From positions 992,001-1,056,000 of the forward strand of contig JAHGAU010000009.1 in NCBI GenBank assembly GCA_019925105.1: DNA of 64,000 nucleotides. Reading direction: 5' to 3'. Each line of letters starts with the position of its first letter. The stretch's first letter is position 1. The position numbers were made by a program, and so were the translations under genes. A model generated the notes under the pieces. It was not told the origin of the DNA and searched no databases. It was given only the letters and a program-made list of their open reading frames with translations. This document shows positions 1-12,900 of this stretch, piece by piece. The stretch comes from Niebla homalea. Taxonomy: Eukaryota; Ascomycota; Lecanoromycetes; Lecanorales; Ramalinaceae.

Positions 1-470
1 ATTTTTTTTACACGTTTAACGGTTATTTTTTTAATAGCCTATTTTTAATTATCCGATATTCTTTTATTTTTATTTAGTTTTCTCTTAATTTATATATATT
101 TAATAAGGTCTTTTCTGTTTTTATTTACCTTTTATTTATTATTACGTATTATTCCCGTTTTTTATTCTTTATTTACTTTTTATAATTACGTTACCTTTAC
201 GCGTTATACATGTCCTTTTACGCGTATCTCGTTAATTATAAATTTTTAATTTAATTTAAAAGTTTCTTATTATATAGTTATTGTGCTTTCCATATAAATT
301 ATTATTCTTTTTATTAATAAAGGCTGTTTGCTTTTCTACCCTTTTTATTTTTATTATTATTCCGCTTCCGCTTATCGTACTTAAGGTATTTATTTTATTA
401 TTACTTAAGTTATACATACGTGCATCGTTTTGAACCTCTGGGGTCCCGTTGTTCGTCGCTATTTCCTTAT
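1..470 (-). mobile_element. LINE A, 5' end of a Tad1-like non-LTR retrotransposon
   Basis: This is the 5' terminal part of a minus-strand LINE whose body continues left of the window. It aligns by eye with the 5' ends of the copies at 28489 (+), 47226 (+) and 56455 (-), including the conserved block around 427-466 (an ACCTCTGGGGTCCC core followed by GTTCGTCGCTATT). With the copies at 28.5 and 56 kb it seems to form a subfamily distinct from the one at 4056, 16618 and 34976. The region would be 5' UTR and the start of ORF1. The last 60 bases are less RIP-mutated than the rest. No TSD can be tested because the 3' end is outside the window. Confidence 0.75.
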
Positions 471-479
471 TAATTTAAT

Positions 480-1170
480 TTAATATTTACGATTTAATTT
501 ATTTTAAATTATATTATAAGTATAATATTTTCGGCATTAAAAATTATAAGTTATATTAATAATATGCCGGATTTTTCTTTATTATTAAGAAAATTAATTA
601 CCTTATATATAAGCTCGAATTGCCAGTTAATAAAAAAATAATATTAATTATTTTAATTATTTTAATTAATATACTTAAGTTAATTAATAACTTAATAAAA
701 GACTTTTTTAGTAAATAATTAAACCGTAATACGCCGCTTACTTTTAAAGCTAATTCCGAGAAAAAAAAATGTATTATTAAAAAAATTATTTATAAGGAAA
801 GAAATAATAAATATTTAATTAAATAAATTACTTAAAATATAGATTATAATAGTAAACTTCCGTTATTAAAGTTATATTTAAACTTATTACGTAAATTCTA
901 TATTACGCATCCTAAATTCAATAACGTTATTATTACCCGTTATAATAGACCTTATACTTAAGGTACTTAAAATATTATTACTTTATTGCGATTACCGGTA
1001 TTTATTAAAGCAGTACCTTTAACGTTTACTGGTATTCTTTATACGCTCCGTTTTAAGCGTAATTACGGCCGCCCCCTTAAAATTAAGTAAGACTTTCATA
1101 TAAGAATATAAGATATATAGAGTATAACGTATTATTAAGCATTAATATTTATATTGGTATATTAAAATAA
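480..1170 (+). pseudogene. Decayed coding region, family not recognised
   Basis: From about 554 to 1126 one plus-strand frame (codons starting at 602, 605 and so on) stays open apart from scattered TAA codons at places where CAA would fit, as expected of RIP-damaged coding DNA. The product would be basic with a Lys-rich stretch near 755-800. I cannot assign it to a family; a gag-like or DNA-binding protein of another retroelement is a guess. Before it, at 533-575, there is a short inverted repeat (CGGCAT ... ATGCCG). Confidence 0.35.
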
Positions 1171-1198
1171 GTATTACTATAAGCAGTGGCCTTTTTTC

Positions 1199-1385
1199 TT
1201 TTTTAATAGTATTTATTATGTATATATATATATAGGAGCATTAATAGGTATAAAACATTTATTTATACGTAAAGGACAGGCATCCTTATAATGCTCCTAT
1301 CCTTTAGGTAGAATTATTATTCATATATTATCACACTTTTTGGTCCATACACCAACAAGAAGCCGGTCTTTTTCTTAAATTATTA
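1199..1385. other. Less RIP-mutated patch, possibly an LTR remnant
   Basis: This stretch keeps several CA and TG dinucleotides unlike its surroundings. It shares the 16-mer TATACGTAAAGGACAG (1264-1279) and the word GCATTAATA with the patch at 45120-45300. Spacing differs between the copies, so a common LTR origin is only possible. No clear TG...CA ends or TSD were found. Confidence 0.25.
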
Positions 1386-1797
1386 ACATTATTTTTTTAA
1401 ACGTATAAATAAAATAAAACTTATAATATATAACCTTAAAAAAAAGGATAACGGTAATTATTTATAACTTTATAAAAAAAGATATTAATTATAGGTTAAG
1501 GAAAATCAAAGCCTTTAAGAAAAGGGTCCGATTTTAAATATTAAACGTATTGTATAAAATAAAAAGTTAATTAAGCTTTTATATTTAAAAATAAAGAAAA
1601 AAGAATATATTACCCGATAAGGAGGAAATAAAAAGATTTTAAAATAACGATAACCTTATTACGGAAAAAGTATATTTTATATATTAAATCCCCGTACGTT
1701 ATTAACATATTAAATATATATTAAAGTTTATTAAGAATTAAAACGAATAAACTTAAATATTTTTAAAGCTTTTCCGTTAAATTAACGGATTTAATCC
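1386..1797 (+). pseudogene. Decayed coding frame interrupted by TRIM-A (left part)
   Basis: One frame (codons starting at 1441, 1444 and so on) is coherent with in-frame TAA/TAG codons of RIP type. It joins in frame, through the AATCC target duplication of TRIM-A, to a frame at 3401-3798. The product is Lys/Ile/Leu-rich after mutation and I do not recognise it. It may be the upstream part of the gypsy element whose integrase lies at 9.9-10.8 kb, but no RT signature was found to prove that. Confidence 0.3.
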
Positions 1798-1959
1798 TGT
1801 CACGGTACAGACCATGGGAGGATTCCTTGGCACGGATCGGGCTTACCTTCTTCCGCATACTTAGCGTATATACTTATATTGCGTACCTTTATAGCTAGAT
1901 AGCTATTAATTATACATATTATACTTACTTACTTTATATATACCGCATTTCTCGTAATA
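1798..1959. repeat. TRIM-A left LTR
   Basis: 162 bp, starting TGTCACGG and ending CGTAATA, the RIP form of CGTGACA. The first 60 bases keep CA and TG; the last 100 are depleted of them. It aligns without gaps over the compared ends with 3234-3395. Confidence 0.85.
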
Positions 1960-2319
1960 AGCAATAGCAATAGCTTAATTATCTAAGCTTTTAATACAGA
2001 TTAAGTATAACTTTTACTGCGCTATAATCATCATAACTACGTTATAGCTTATTTACTTTATATTTAATTAAGCGGAGTCTTTAATTAAATATCGTACCGT
2101 TATACCTTTATCTATTAAATTTATATTAACAGCTTCAGCTAACTTAATTACATTATTTTTATCCTTATTATTATCCTATATGTTAGCTTTTAAATCGACT
2201 GGACTACCTTTAATAGCTTAAACCTTACCTATAAAATCTAAAACTTTATTATTAATACTTTTATTAGTAAGCTTATTATAAGTCAGCTATTTCTTATTTA
2301 AATCACATCTTACTATTTA

Positions 2320-2570
2320 TGACCTTTATATGAGATTTATAACTCTTAAATCTCTTACTTCATTAAAAACAATACCCTCCTTAAAAGTGTTACTATTAAA
2401 GGTACTACCACCTATAATACTCAAAGACCTCTTCAACAGATTTATACCCAAATTAAGTATACCATTTTTGAATCCATCCTTATTAGTTAAACCACCTGCT
2501 CCGTCATTATCGCAAATATTATCGCAAACAAAGTTATCCGCTCGTTTACCTTTACCTTAAAAGTTTACCT
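2320..2570 (-). other. Small open frame in the TRIM-A interior, not recognised
   Basis: On the minus strand a frame of about 76 codons is open across this stretch and would encode a Gly/Asn-rich peptide; a plus-strand frame (2330-2560) is open too and Leu/Pro-rich. The DNA here is less RIP-depleted than neighbouring sequence. No family is recognised. Being open on both strands argues for weak constraint, so I do not call a gene. Confidence 0.2.
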
Positions 2571-3233
2571 TAAAGCCCTTATTAAAATAAGAGTTTCAGG
2601 CCAAATTATTAAGTAAGTCCTCGCTTAAACTATATGTAAATATAATGGTATAAGATAAAAGTTTTACCGTACGACTTGGAACGTTTAAATAATAGCCGTA
2701 ACGCATATTTAAGTATATAATATTACTCTTACTTATAAAGATCGGTTACATTAATAAATTTAAATTAGGTTACTTTAACCGGATTATATACGTTAATTAT
2801 AAAAAGGACTATTATGACTTCCCACGAGGTAAACAACCTTAGGTATAAATGGGCCTATATATATATAGCAAAACGTACTCGTTCTATAAATAATTACTTA
2901 GTAACTACTAATAAAAGATACGATTACGGGAATATTTCGGAGATTATATTTTCAAGCGATTTAAATTAATCTTAATCCTTAAAATCCATAATTATTTCCC
3001 GGGTAGATTATAATAATTACTCGGCTTATACCCTTTTTCGGTTTTTCAGGTTTTTCAGCATACGTATTGTTTATAGTTTTAATACTTAAAAATTATTATA
3101 CCTTTTCACTTTCTCAGTATACTTAACGCGAGATATATTTATTCTTTAGCCCCGGGGCCGCTTTCTATATTATTTACTTAAACCTTATTATCGTAATGAA
3201 GACGTCGCTTTTTTCTCTTTTTTATAAGCAAAT

Positions 3234-3395
3234 TATTACTATACAGACCATGGGAGGATTCCTTAATACGGATCGGGCTTACCTTCTTCCGCATACTTGG
3301 CGTATACACTTATATTACGCACCTTCATAGCTAGATAGCTACTAATCATACATATTACACCCACTCGCTTTATGTATACCGCATTTCTCGTGACA
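3234..3395. repeat. TRIM-A right LTR
   Basis: 162 bp, starting TATTACT (RIP form of TGTCACG) and ending CGTGACA, followed by the AATCC duplication. Here the outer right part is spared and the inner left end is mutated, the mirror image of the left LTR. Confidence 0.85.
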
Positions 3396-3400
3396 AATCC

Positions 3401-3798
3401 GTTAATAATTAATATACGTAAGCTTAATAAATTAATAAATTAATATTTATAATTATTAACTTTATTATAATAAAGAGTATATATTTTATACGTTTTACCT
3501 TTGAAGTATATTAATAAATTATAAGTAAAGTTTAATTTACCCTTAATTTACTTGTAATAAACTTTTATATAAATAGTAGGTATCCTATTATAATTATTAA
3601 TCGTAATATTATATTCTTTTAAATTTTAAATTCAAATTTTAAAAATTTAAAATTATTTAAATTAAATCCGGTTATAGAGGTTAATAATTTTAACTTAATT
3701 ATTAATAAATCTATAATATTTAACCTATTCTTCTTAAAAGAAAAGAATATAATACTTACTTTAAAAAAATCTGGGTTAAAATTTATTTAATATATAAT
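3401..3798 (+). pseudogene. Decayed coding frame (right part, after TRIM-A)
   Basis: The frame with codons starting at 3401 continues the one at 1386-1797 once TRIM-A and one copy of AATCC are removed. From 3482 to 3780 it has very few stops, including an uninterrupted run from about 3662 to 3780. I do not recognise the product. A solo LTR at 3799 ends this block. Confidence 0.3.
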
Positions 3799-3963
3799 TG
3801 TTACGTGCAAGCAGCGCAGGCACACCTTAATAGGCATAGCGCAGGGGCTTAGGGCTATGTATGCTTGGCGCGCACCCATATAACTAGCAACACCGTTCAT
3901 AGTTGCAATGCAGGCAGTTACCACTCCACCCTTAATACCTGCACTTCGTCTTTTTCCCTGACA
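3799..3963. mobile_element. Solo LTR, little RIP, TSD ATAAT/ATAAC
   Basis: A 165-bp GC-richer block begins TGTTACGTGC and ends CCCTGACA, the TG...CA pattern of LTR ends. It is flanked by ATAAT (3794-3798) and ATAAC (3964-3968), a 5-bp duplication with one C/T difference. It is full of CA/TG dinucleotides, so it was hardly touched by RIP; it is shorter than the repeats RIP normally recognises. No second copy was seen in the window, so its parent family is unknown. Confidence 0.65.
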
Positions 3964-3968
3964 ATAAC

Positions 3969-4055
3969 ATTCTTAATATATTATTTATAATTAAAAATAG
4001 CTCCGAAAACGTTTTTATTTATAATAATATTTTAATTAAAATACTTAATAATTTT
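3969..4055 (+). pseudogene. Possible gypsy-1 pol tether fragment left of LINE B
   Basis: The frame ending in the left LINE B target site (codons starting at 4022, 4025 and so on) continues in phase into the frame at 9893 when LINE B and one 15-bp duplication are removed. Many TAA codons would be Gln before RIP. It would be the linker between RNase H and the integrase zinc finger of gypsy-1. The support is frame continuity only. Confidence 0.35.
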
Positions 4056-7000
4056 GATTGATTGATTAATTGATTGATTTATACTACGGGTCTAGTTAAG
4101 ATAATTCCGGCGTTCCTTAATACGCGGCCTTTTAACTTTATTAATAACAGTAAAAACCTAATACTTATAATATTAAGGTAAAAACCGGTATTTACCAAGC
4201 CTTTACCTTTTATCCCTTAAGGTAAAAAATATTAACGGCCGTTTAGAGAATAGTAACCCCTTTATATACTTTTTATGTTTTAACTCCCTTAAGAAAATTT
4301 ATAATATTATAATTGTATCTTTATAGGGACTATCTTTAAACTCATTGCTTTTCCGCTTTTTTATATATTTATATTATTTTAACCTTATATAATACCTTTA
4401 AATATCCTTATTAATACTTACGTATTTAATATATATTTTTCATATATTATTATCGTTATTAATTCCTTTAAGGACTTTTAATAAGCGTTTATTATTATAT
4501 CCTTACGGCTGTAAAAGATACTTTCCGGTTTATATAATTAACGTAATTAATTTCTGCTCCTTTTTTTTTTTAACCGGTAACGGTTTTTTTATAAGGTTTT
4601 CGGTAACCTTATTTATCTTTATAATAAAGCTAAACTATAATAGTAATCCGGTAGATATTATAAATTTAATAACTACCCGGATATTTCATTTTATAAATAA
4701 TATTTAATAATAATTATAAGTATTAATTTTTACGATGAATTTTAACTTAACCTTTATAAATAAAGGATAAGAAATAAGGACGTATACGGCATTTTATTTT
4801 TTTTATTTGTATTTATATTTAATATTTATTTAACCCTTAATATATATAGTAAATAAAAAATAAATTAAACCGTTTTTATCCGTCCGGAGTTAAATTATTA
4901 ATACGTTATTACTTTTCCTTATAATATTATAATAACGGAAATATTTATTAATAATCTTTTTATCATTAAAAGCTAAATAACGGTAACCTTAAAGTATAAA
5001 GTCTTTATATCTCCGTTAATATTTAATTTATTTTATTATAGCTTATAAGATAATTATTATAGTTTTTACTTTTTAAATCCTTTTAATTTTAATCTTTTTT
5101 ACGTTTAACGGGAATTTATACCCGTTTAGGCTAACCTCTGGGATACTGGTAAAGTTAACCTTTTTCTTAACTTATTTTTACTTTATTTTAATAAAAAAGG
5201 AAATAAATATCTTTAATTTATTTCTTTTAACTTAAAACTTATTAAGATTTTCGCGGATCCGCTTATTTCCTATTATTATAATTAAATATATATATCTTTT
5301 TAGCCTTATTTAAATAACTATTTAATCCAATAAGATTTCAATTAACGGTATAAAAACCTTAAACTTTAATATTAAAATAAAAATTACTTTATAAATACCG
5401 TTAATTACTCTTAGATACTAATTCTGGACTTTTTATAACATCTAAATAAATTCTTTTTTATATCCCGGAGTATTTTTAAATATATATTAAATAACTATAG
5501 CATATATTATAATTAACTTTACTATAACTTAATAAACCGTCTAAGCTTTTTATAACGTAACTCCTTATATCGATACGGTAAAATAGGTAAGGTTTTTTTT
5601 TCTTATAAATTTATTTTCTTTTAAACCTTTTTTATATAGTCTTTTTAATTAAGCTTTTTATTTACTTAAAAATTAAAGACTTTAATATTAATATCCGGCT
5701 TTATTATAATTATATTTAAATTTATTATAGTTATTATATTATATAACCTTAAGCTTTTAATTATATAAATAAACTTATACTTATATAACGTAAATTAAGC
5801 CTTATAAGTTTTTACTTATTAAAAATAAACTTTATAAGTTTATTTTAATTTTAAATAATTTATATGTATAAAAATATTATAAATTAAAAAATAAACGTCG
5901 TTAATAAAGCCTTTAATTTAAACCTTTTATTTTAACTTAATAAACTTTTTAATTAATAAACCGTTAAATAATAAAAATAATATAGAGGAAATAAATAATC
6001 CTTAAGGAATTTCCGTTAAAACGGGCTTTTTAAACTTATTTTTTATCCTAGGTTAATTAACGTAACTTAATCATTTAAGAAATTTTTTATATACTTAATT
6101 AAAAAGGATAATATCCTTTTCTTCCTTAAATTATATAATAACTTTTAATAATTTATTTTATTAAAAGTATTTATAATATTAAAAGAAAGAAAACTTATAA
6201 TATACTTTTTCCCGTAACCTTATACCGTATATACGCCGTTAATTAATTTTTTAAGGGCTATTTTTATTAACCGACCTTTTTTTTACTTTTATTTATTAAT
6301 TAAAAAGAAGTCCGTAATTTTCTATATAATCGTTAAGGATTTTTATTATTATTATCTTTAAAACCTTTTTTAACATATATAAAAGTATAATAGGTTTATA
6401 AGATTTTACTTTAAAATAATCTAACTTAATAAGCTTCTTAAGGATAATCGTTTTTACTTCTTTAAATTTACGTAAATAATAATTAATATTAAAATATACT
6501 TTAAAAAAATAAATAAAAACCTTTTTAAATAATAAGGTTATTATTACCAGGAATTTATTAAGAATCCTATTTAGTCCCGGGGCTTTATCCTTCTTCGGTT
6601 TATTAATTACCCTAATTATTATATCTTATATTATTACTTTATTTATTAATACGGGGTCGGAATACGTAACGTTATCGATATTATTTAAGTTAACTTTTAA
6701 CAGAAAAGGGAAAAATGCTTTTTAAGGGCCTTAATCTTACCGTTAAAGGTATTAATTAATATATTATTAAGTTTTTTAAAGGTAAGAATTTAAGGATAAA
6801 CTTTAGTTTTTTATTTTATTTTTTATTATACTTTATTAACTTTTAAATATTATAAAATAAAACCGTTAAATTATATATTATAAATTAAAAATATATTTAC
6901 TTAACCTTCTTAATAATCCTTTCTTTTTCCTTTTAAGTAACTTTTAATTAATTAAGTATTTCTTAATTTTTATACTTAAAAGCTTATTTAATTAATTTTT

Positions 7001-9877
7001 TTATTTTAATAATTATAATTATATACTTTTTATCTGAATAAGTTTTAGCTTTTTAAGAAAGTTATATTATTAAAATAATTTTATTATTTATTTTATTTAA
7101 TATTTTTATTATTTATTTTATAAAAAGGTTAATTTAATTTTTATTATTTAATTAAGGGAGGTCCGTAAATTATATTATTATTTCTTCCGCTTTTATATAA
7201 ACCTTTATTTCCTTAACTGTTTTTATATTTTCCTTACCGGTAATAATAAAGTCGTATTAACGGTTTAATTTAAGGTTATTTATATTAATATATAATCTGA
7301 GTTATATTTTAAGTGCTTTTATAACCTATATATTACGACCATATTAATAATCTTTTCCGTATTAAAAGTTAAATTAATCGTTATTTTAAATTTACGACTT
7401 TCTTACGTAATAATCCCTTATAGTATTAATAATAAAAAGTTAACTTAAACGGTAATTATTAATAAATTATTTAATTTAATATAATTTATTATATATTCTT
7501 CTTTATTTTATATATAATAATATAAATTAAAATCTTTAAGCAATATATATTTATTTAAAATAATTAAAACCTTTTTAAATAACGGTATTATAAAAGGTTT
7601 TTCCCTATTAACCGGTAACGGGTTATACGTATTATAAATATTAAGGTCGCCTTTTAAGTCCTTTTCTTTTATAATATAAAGTATATAAAGGTTTTTATTA
7701 TAATAAATAATATCTTAATTATTTACGTTAAGCCGTTTATTTATAAAAAAATATATTTTAATTATTTTATTCCCTTTAAAGGTTAAGTAAAACCTTTTTC
7801 TGGGTTAATAAATAAATATATATATAGGCTATATAGTAATTTCTATATTATTATAATATTAACGTCTTTAACTTTTTTAAACTTAAATATTATTATTATT
7901 ATTTTAATTTTTTTATTATGGACGTTATATTATATTATTCTTAAAAACGTTAATATATTATATATTAACCTTTATAAAAACTTCCTTTTTTATATCCGTT
8001 TAAGTTATAAACTTCTTATTAAAGTTAAGTATTTTCTAGCTTAAGACCTTCCCGGTTATTATTAAAGACGTAAAACGGCCGGCTTTTAAGGTCGGGATTA
8101 CGAGGAGCTTTCTTTTCTTTATTTTATTTATTACCGTTATTTACCTTTTATTATCTAATTAATTAAACTCGTATTTTAAGGCTGCCTTTAATTAACCCGT
8201 TAAATTAATCTTATATATATTATACCGTTGGATTTTCACGGTTATCCGGGTCTTTTTACGTTTAATTTCTTTAGCTCTTATTATATATTTAGAATCTTAT
8301 ATTAAATATCCCTTTTTATTATACGTAATATATTTAAGCATACCCTTTATAAGCTTCTTAATTATTAACTTTATATATTTATAGATATTATAGCCTCTAA
8401 CGTAAACCGTATATTTTATAATATTAAAGTACTTTATAATAATATATTTATAACCTTAATATTTAAAATATTAATAAATATTAACTGTTTTATTTTATAG
8501 TTAAATTATCTTAAGAAATCCCTTTTTAATAATGTTTTTATTTAAAATATTATTATATATTTTTATTAATATTATACTTAATATAATAATAAAATACCTT
8601 TTTATACGTTTTAAGGAGTTTAATCTTTTTATTATTAACGGAAGTTTATAATTAACGATTTTAAGCTTTAAATAAAAAACCGTATTTTCCTTTTTTATAT
8701 TTTTTAACGTAGCCTTTTTCTTAACGTCCTTAAAACGTAATAAGTATATTTTATTTATTATAACGGTAAATAATTATCTTAAAACCTTAATTAACTTATA
8801 TTCTCTTTTATTAATTTAAGCTTTAAACCTTTTTAAGCTTTTTTTACCTTTAAAGACGCTATATTAAGGAAAATATCCTTATTTTATAATTTATATACCG
8901 TAATAATCTATTTTATTAACGGTTCCGTTATTATTTTAAAAGCTTTTATTAATTATAATAATTTTATTTTTATAATTACGTTCTTCTCCTTATTATTAAA
9001 TAAACGGACTATTATTATCCTTATTTTCTTTAATATAACTGTTTTTTCCTTTATTATCTTTTTATTTTTTACCGCAAATACCCCTTTTATTACCCTTATC
9101 GCTTAACTTTCTTTTATCTAAGGGGCTACCGTTTTTATACTTTCGCCTTATATATTTAACCTTAAACTGCAGTTTTTACTTTTTATTAACGTTTTTATTA
9201 CCGCCCCTTAAGAACTTTATAACTGTTCTATTTCTTTTAACTTTACTTTTACTTTTATATAGAAGTTTTTTATGCTTTTTAACTTAATTTATAATATTGG
9301 TTAAGTCTTTAATATAATATTTTTTTACTTTATTATAAGGAATCCTTTTAAAGTTTTTACCGTTTCTTTTATCGTTTTTTCGCTTTTATTTATAGGGCGA
9401 TATATTATCTCCGCTTTTTACCTTTAATCCCTTAAGGTTTTATCCTTTTTATTAACCTTATTTCCTTTTTATATATCCTTAATAATATTTTATTACGGTT
9501 TTCCTGCTTTTTCCATCCGCTTATACTTTTTATTATTAATATTATACCGGCCTTTTTACCCTTTTATTTACCTATTATCTCCGTATTATTATTACGTATT
9601 TTACGCGTTTTAATACGCGTATTTTATTAACCTTAATTCCTTTATTTATTTTAAGTATTATCCGGTTTATTATTATTATATTACCCGTACGCGTTATTAC
9701 CGTTTCTGTTAATATAGGTTATTTATTTATTTATTACTTTATTCTTAACCATTACGCTACTCCCACTTATCGTACTTAATATACTTCTCTTACTGTTATT
9801 AAAGCTATACGTATACATATCGTTTTGGACCTCTGGGGTCCCTTTGTTTATCGCCATTTCGTCTAATTTTTATCCGT
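4056..9877 (-). mobile_element. LINE B, full-length Tad1-like non-LTR retrotransposon
   Basis: A 5.8-kb minus-strand element with a 15-bp target duplication ATACTTAATAATTTT at 4041-4055 and 9878-9892. The 3' tail (left edge) is six GATT-type tetranucleotides, one changed by RIP. The conserved 5' block (GGACCTCTGGGGTCCC) is at 9827-9842. From 5' to 3' I place ORF1 with its CCHC knuckles near 8390-8465, the endonuclease DFN motif near 7515-7545, and an RT motif reading NKPKKDKAPG at 6572-6602. Every frame is broken by RIP stops. The order ORF1, APE endonuclease, RT and the tetranucleotide tail fit the Tad1 group within the I superclade. It sits in the gypsy-1 coding frame. Confidence 0.9.
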
Positions 9878-9892
9878 ATACTTAATAATTTT

Positions 9893-10849
9893 AAAAAAAA
9901 CGATTATTATACGGGTATAAAAAAGATAAATAATGAAAGCAGATTATTATAATATTTAAAATACCGTCCGGTTAATCTGAATAAGACGTAATAGTATCTT
10001 AAAATAACGATACTTTATTATTATTAAAATAAAATAAACACATATTTTATTTATTAAAATAAAACGGAGAATTATATTATATTCCGGTAAAAACCGGTAT
10101 TTTTTTTTTACTTAAGGATAACGGACTATTATATTACGTTTTATTATTTAACGGTAGTAAACGATTAATTATCCCTTTATTACTATATTATAATGTATTC
10201 CGTTTTATATATAATTATTTAAATTATAACGGATATAATAAAAAATTTAATTACCTTTAAAATATTATTTATATTCGGTATATTAAAGAGCACCTTAAAA
10301 CGTACTTAATATATTACTTTAAATATAAATTATATTAAATAATAAAGTATATAGCATATAATTCCTTAAATCTTATTATTATACCGTTAATATTATTTTA
10401 TATATTAACGATAAAATTTATTATTAAATTACCCAAAACATATAAATTATCCGTTTTTTTAATTATAACCGATAAATTCTTAAAAAGGATAATATTAATT
10501 CCCGGTAAAGATATATACGGAACCAAAAAATAAATAAATATAGTTATCCGTAAACTTATAAATAAGGATTAAAATGTTCTTAAGTTAATTATATTTAATT
10601 ATAATAAAAAGTTTATATTTTCTTTTTAAAAAATAATATTTATTAAATTAAATATTAAAATAATAATATTAATAATTTATTACTTATAAACGGACGGATA
10701 ATCCAAACGACTACATTAAACGGTAAAAATAATATTAAAGTTCTTATTATCCGACCCGGATTATTAAGATTAAATCAAATTGTTACCGTTCTTAAATATA
10801 ATATTAAATAATTTAATAAACGTTATAATAAGTTTTATATTAAATAAAC
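9893..10849 (+). pseudogene. gypsy-1 pol fragment: integrase zinc finger and catalytic core
   Basis: A single frame (codons starting at 9901, 9904 and so on) carries the RIP-mutated integrase of a Ty3/gypsy element. The HHCC zinc-binding region is at about 10200-10330, with several His and Cys codons now Tyr. The core begins near 10405, with TDKF at 10471-10482. The second catalytic Asp region reads FNYNKKF at 10597-10617, with Asp changed to Asn. The hallmark TDG.S.R reads TDG, stop, SKR at 10690-10710. Integrase inserts the cDNA into the host chromosome. The frame stops at copia-1 and resumes at 16450. Stops are TAA from Gln or TAA/TAG from Trp codons, so the copy is dead. Confidence 0.85.
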
Positions 10850-11070
10850 TGTCAGCCTGGGTGCAGTCATAGTGGTGGTGCTGCATGGAGTGTTACTGAG
10901 CCGTCATGCGAGCGGTGCCAAGACACTACCATAGCGCATGTAGATATTATCACCTGGCCGTATATCTTATATTACCCGGGTATTTTATGTAGATAGCACT
11001 ATATTTCTTAAATAGATTATATGCAATTTATATATATATTATTTACTCTTATACGTTTTAACGTTTAATA
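10850..11070 (+). repeat. Copia-1 5' LTR
   Basis: 221 bp, starts TGTCAGCC and ends TTTAATA (RIP form of TCTGACA). About the first 135 bases are GC-rich and unmutated, and the rest is AT-rich. Across the first 35 bases every difference from the 3' LTR is C-to-T or G-to-A. Confidence 0.93.
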
Positions 11071-11083
11071 GTTATAAGCCCGG
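11071..11083 (+). promoter_or_regulatory. Copia-1 primer binding site (half initiator tRNA-Met)
   Basis: GTTATAAGCCCGG directly follows the 5' LTR. With one RIP change undone (A to G) it is complementary to the anticodon stem-loop of the eukaryotic initiator tRNA-Met (GGGCTCATAAC). Priming from an internal tRNA-iMet fragment is typical of copia and Ty5 elements. Confidence 0.8.
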
Positions 11084-11089
11084 TATTAT

Positions 11090-12900
11090 ATATTACTATA
11101 GTTACTCACTTATTAATTAATTTAAAGGCGTAATTAACCATTTAAAAAAACTTAAATCGAGTCCTTAAGGTTAATATATTATATATAAATTAAAAATAAA
11201 AAAGGAATTAAAGAGTATAATAAATTTATTACTCGTTATTCCTTTATATCCTTAAGATAAGCTTATATGAAGTTAAACTTATTACTTTAAAAAACTAAGA
11301 CTTATAACTTACCGTTATTATAGGTAAAACTATTAAATATTATATCTGGGAGCTTATTAATTTCATTTTTATAATAAAATTAATAAGCTTAAATACGTTA
11401 GTAAAACCAATATAACCCGTTATTATAACGGATAAAGCGGTTAATTTAAAGGTATTAATAGCCTATAAGAATGATTTATAAATATAGAAGCCAGAACTAT
11501 AAGAATAGAAAAAGCAATACGCGTTTTTTATTAAAATTAATAACTTTATATATTCTATAATTAATAAAGCGAATATTATTTACCTTAAAGACGTAAATTA
11601 TTACTTATAGAATTATTTATGTATTTTTAAAATTAAGCTTATATCTTTAAATTCCGTACGTTCTTTAACGGTAAAAAAAGAATATTATAAAATTATAACG
11701 GGACCTAATTTTCATTAAAATACTAAAGTATAACTTAATAAATATACTTAGGTACTCGTAAAAGTTAAAAGCAATAATATCCTTAAAGTACTTAATAAGA
11801 AACGGGTATATTATAATTTTATTAACGTTATTAAAAAATAAGCTTTTATATTAATATAGACTTACGAATTCCGCATAAATAACTTAAACGACTTCTTGAT
11901 CGCTTTTATTAATCTTAAGGAGCAATTTCAAAATTATATACGGTATAATAATATAAAGAAATTGACTTTGTTTTATTTAATTTTTATTATTAATAAAAAT
12001 TAAAATAATAGGTATTAAGAAAAATAATAAGCCTATATTTAAGGATAAAAATATTAAGTTTAGAAAATATTTTTACGGCATTAAATACTGGTTGAATGAA
12101 TATAATTACTTATATATAGACTAACTTAATTAAATTATTAACTTTAAATCCGATCCTATACTTAAGAAACGAATAAATAATAAGCTTAAGGATACCAAAA
12201 TAAAAAAAGAGTTAATTAAGTTCTTAAGAAATCCAGAAACTTCGAATTAAAATAAAATAGTTTATTTATACCGGTTTAAAATAATAATAATAATTTTAAT
12301 ATATTTAATATAAGATAATAATCTTATATATTATAATTATTATGGATTTTAAATTATAACTTAAGCTTTTATATTTATAATAAAACGATAAAAGACCAGT
12401 TTATTAAAAAGATAAATAAAAAACCGATATTATTATTATTACTAATAATAATCTTAAAGTTATTAATTATAGAAAAATCGAAATAAATATTAATACCCTT
12501 AAAGGTAATAACTTTATGATACTTTATAACGTTACGTATATACCTAACTTCATAATTAACGTCATATTTAATATTATTTTTATAAACGAGGATATTTACT
12601 TTAATACTGAATATTATTACTTTTATAATAATGAATAAATAAGAATATTAATTAAAAGGATCGGTAAATATTACGTACTTAAAGATAATATTAAATAAAC
12701 TACCGCAATATTTATAACCGGTAAAGCCATCGTTAAATTAATAACTATAAACTAATAATACCAACTCTTTATATACGTTATTAATGAAGCGATTTAGTTT
12801 TTTTAACAAGTAACTAAGGGGGTAAAGATTATTAACGATGTTAAAGCCTTAAATATAAGTAATTATAAAAACTATATTTTATTAAAAGTTTACCGGATCG
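11090..12900 (+). pseudogene. Copia-1 gag, protease and pre-integrase region
   Basis: Placed by position between the primer site and the integrase. Coherent plus-strand frames with RIP stops are present, for example 11880-12500, but I could not read a clear zinc knuckle or protease triad by eye. It is 1.8 kb long, about right for gag plus protease. Assigned by context, not by motif. Confidence 0.55.

Larger units (their letters stand above)
1798..3395. mobile_element. TRIM-A, short non-autonomous LTR element with AATCC TSD
   Basis: Two 162-bp direct repeats bound a 1,274-bp interior, 1,598 bp in all. The left LTR begins TGTCACG and the right one ends CGTGACA, a matching terminal inverted repeat. 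A perfect 5-bp target duplication AATCC lies at 1793-1797 and 3396-3400. The inner copies of the ends (CGTAATA, TATTACT) differ only by C-to-T and G-to-A changes. The element is far too short for gag-pol, so I class it as a terminal-repeat retrotransposon in miniature. Near its 3' side, at about 2932-3030, it carries a stem-loop segment shared with copia-1 and TRIM-B. Orientation is not certain, and no initiator-tRNA primer site was seen. Confidence 0.85.
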
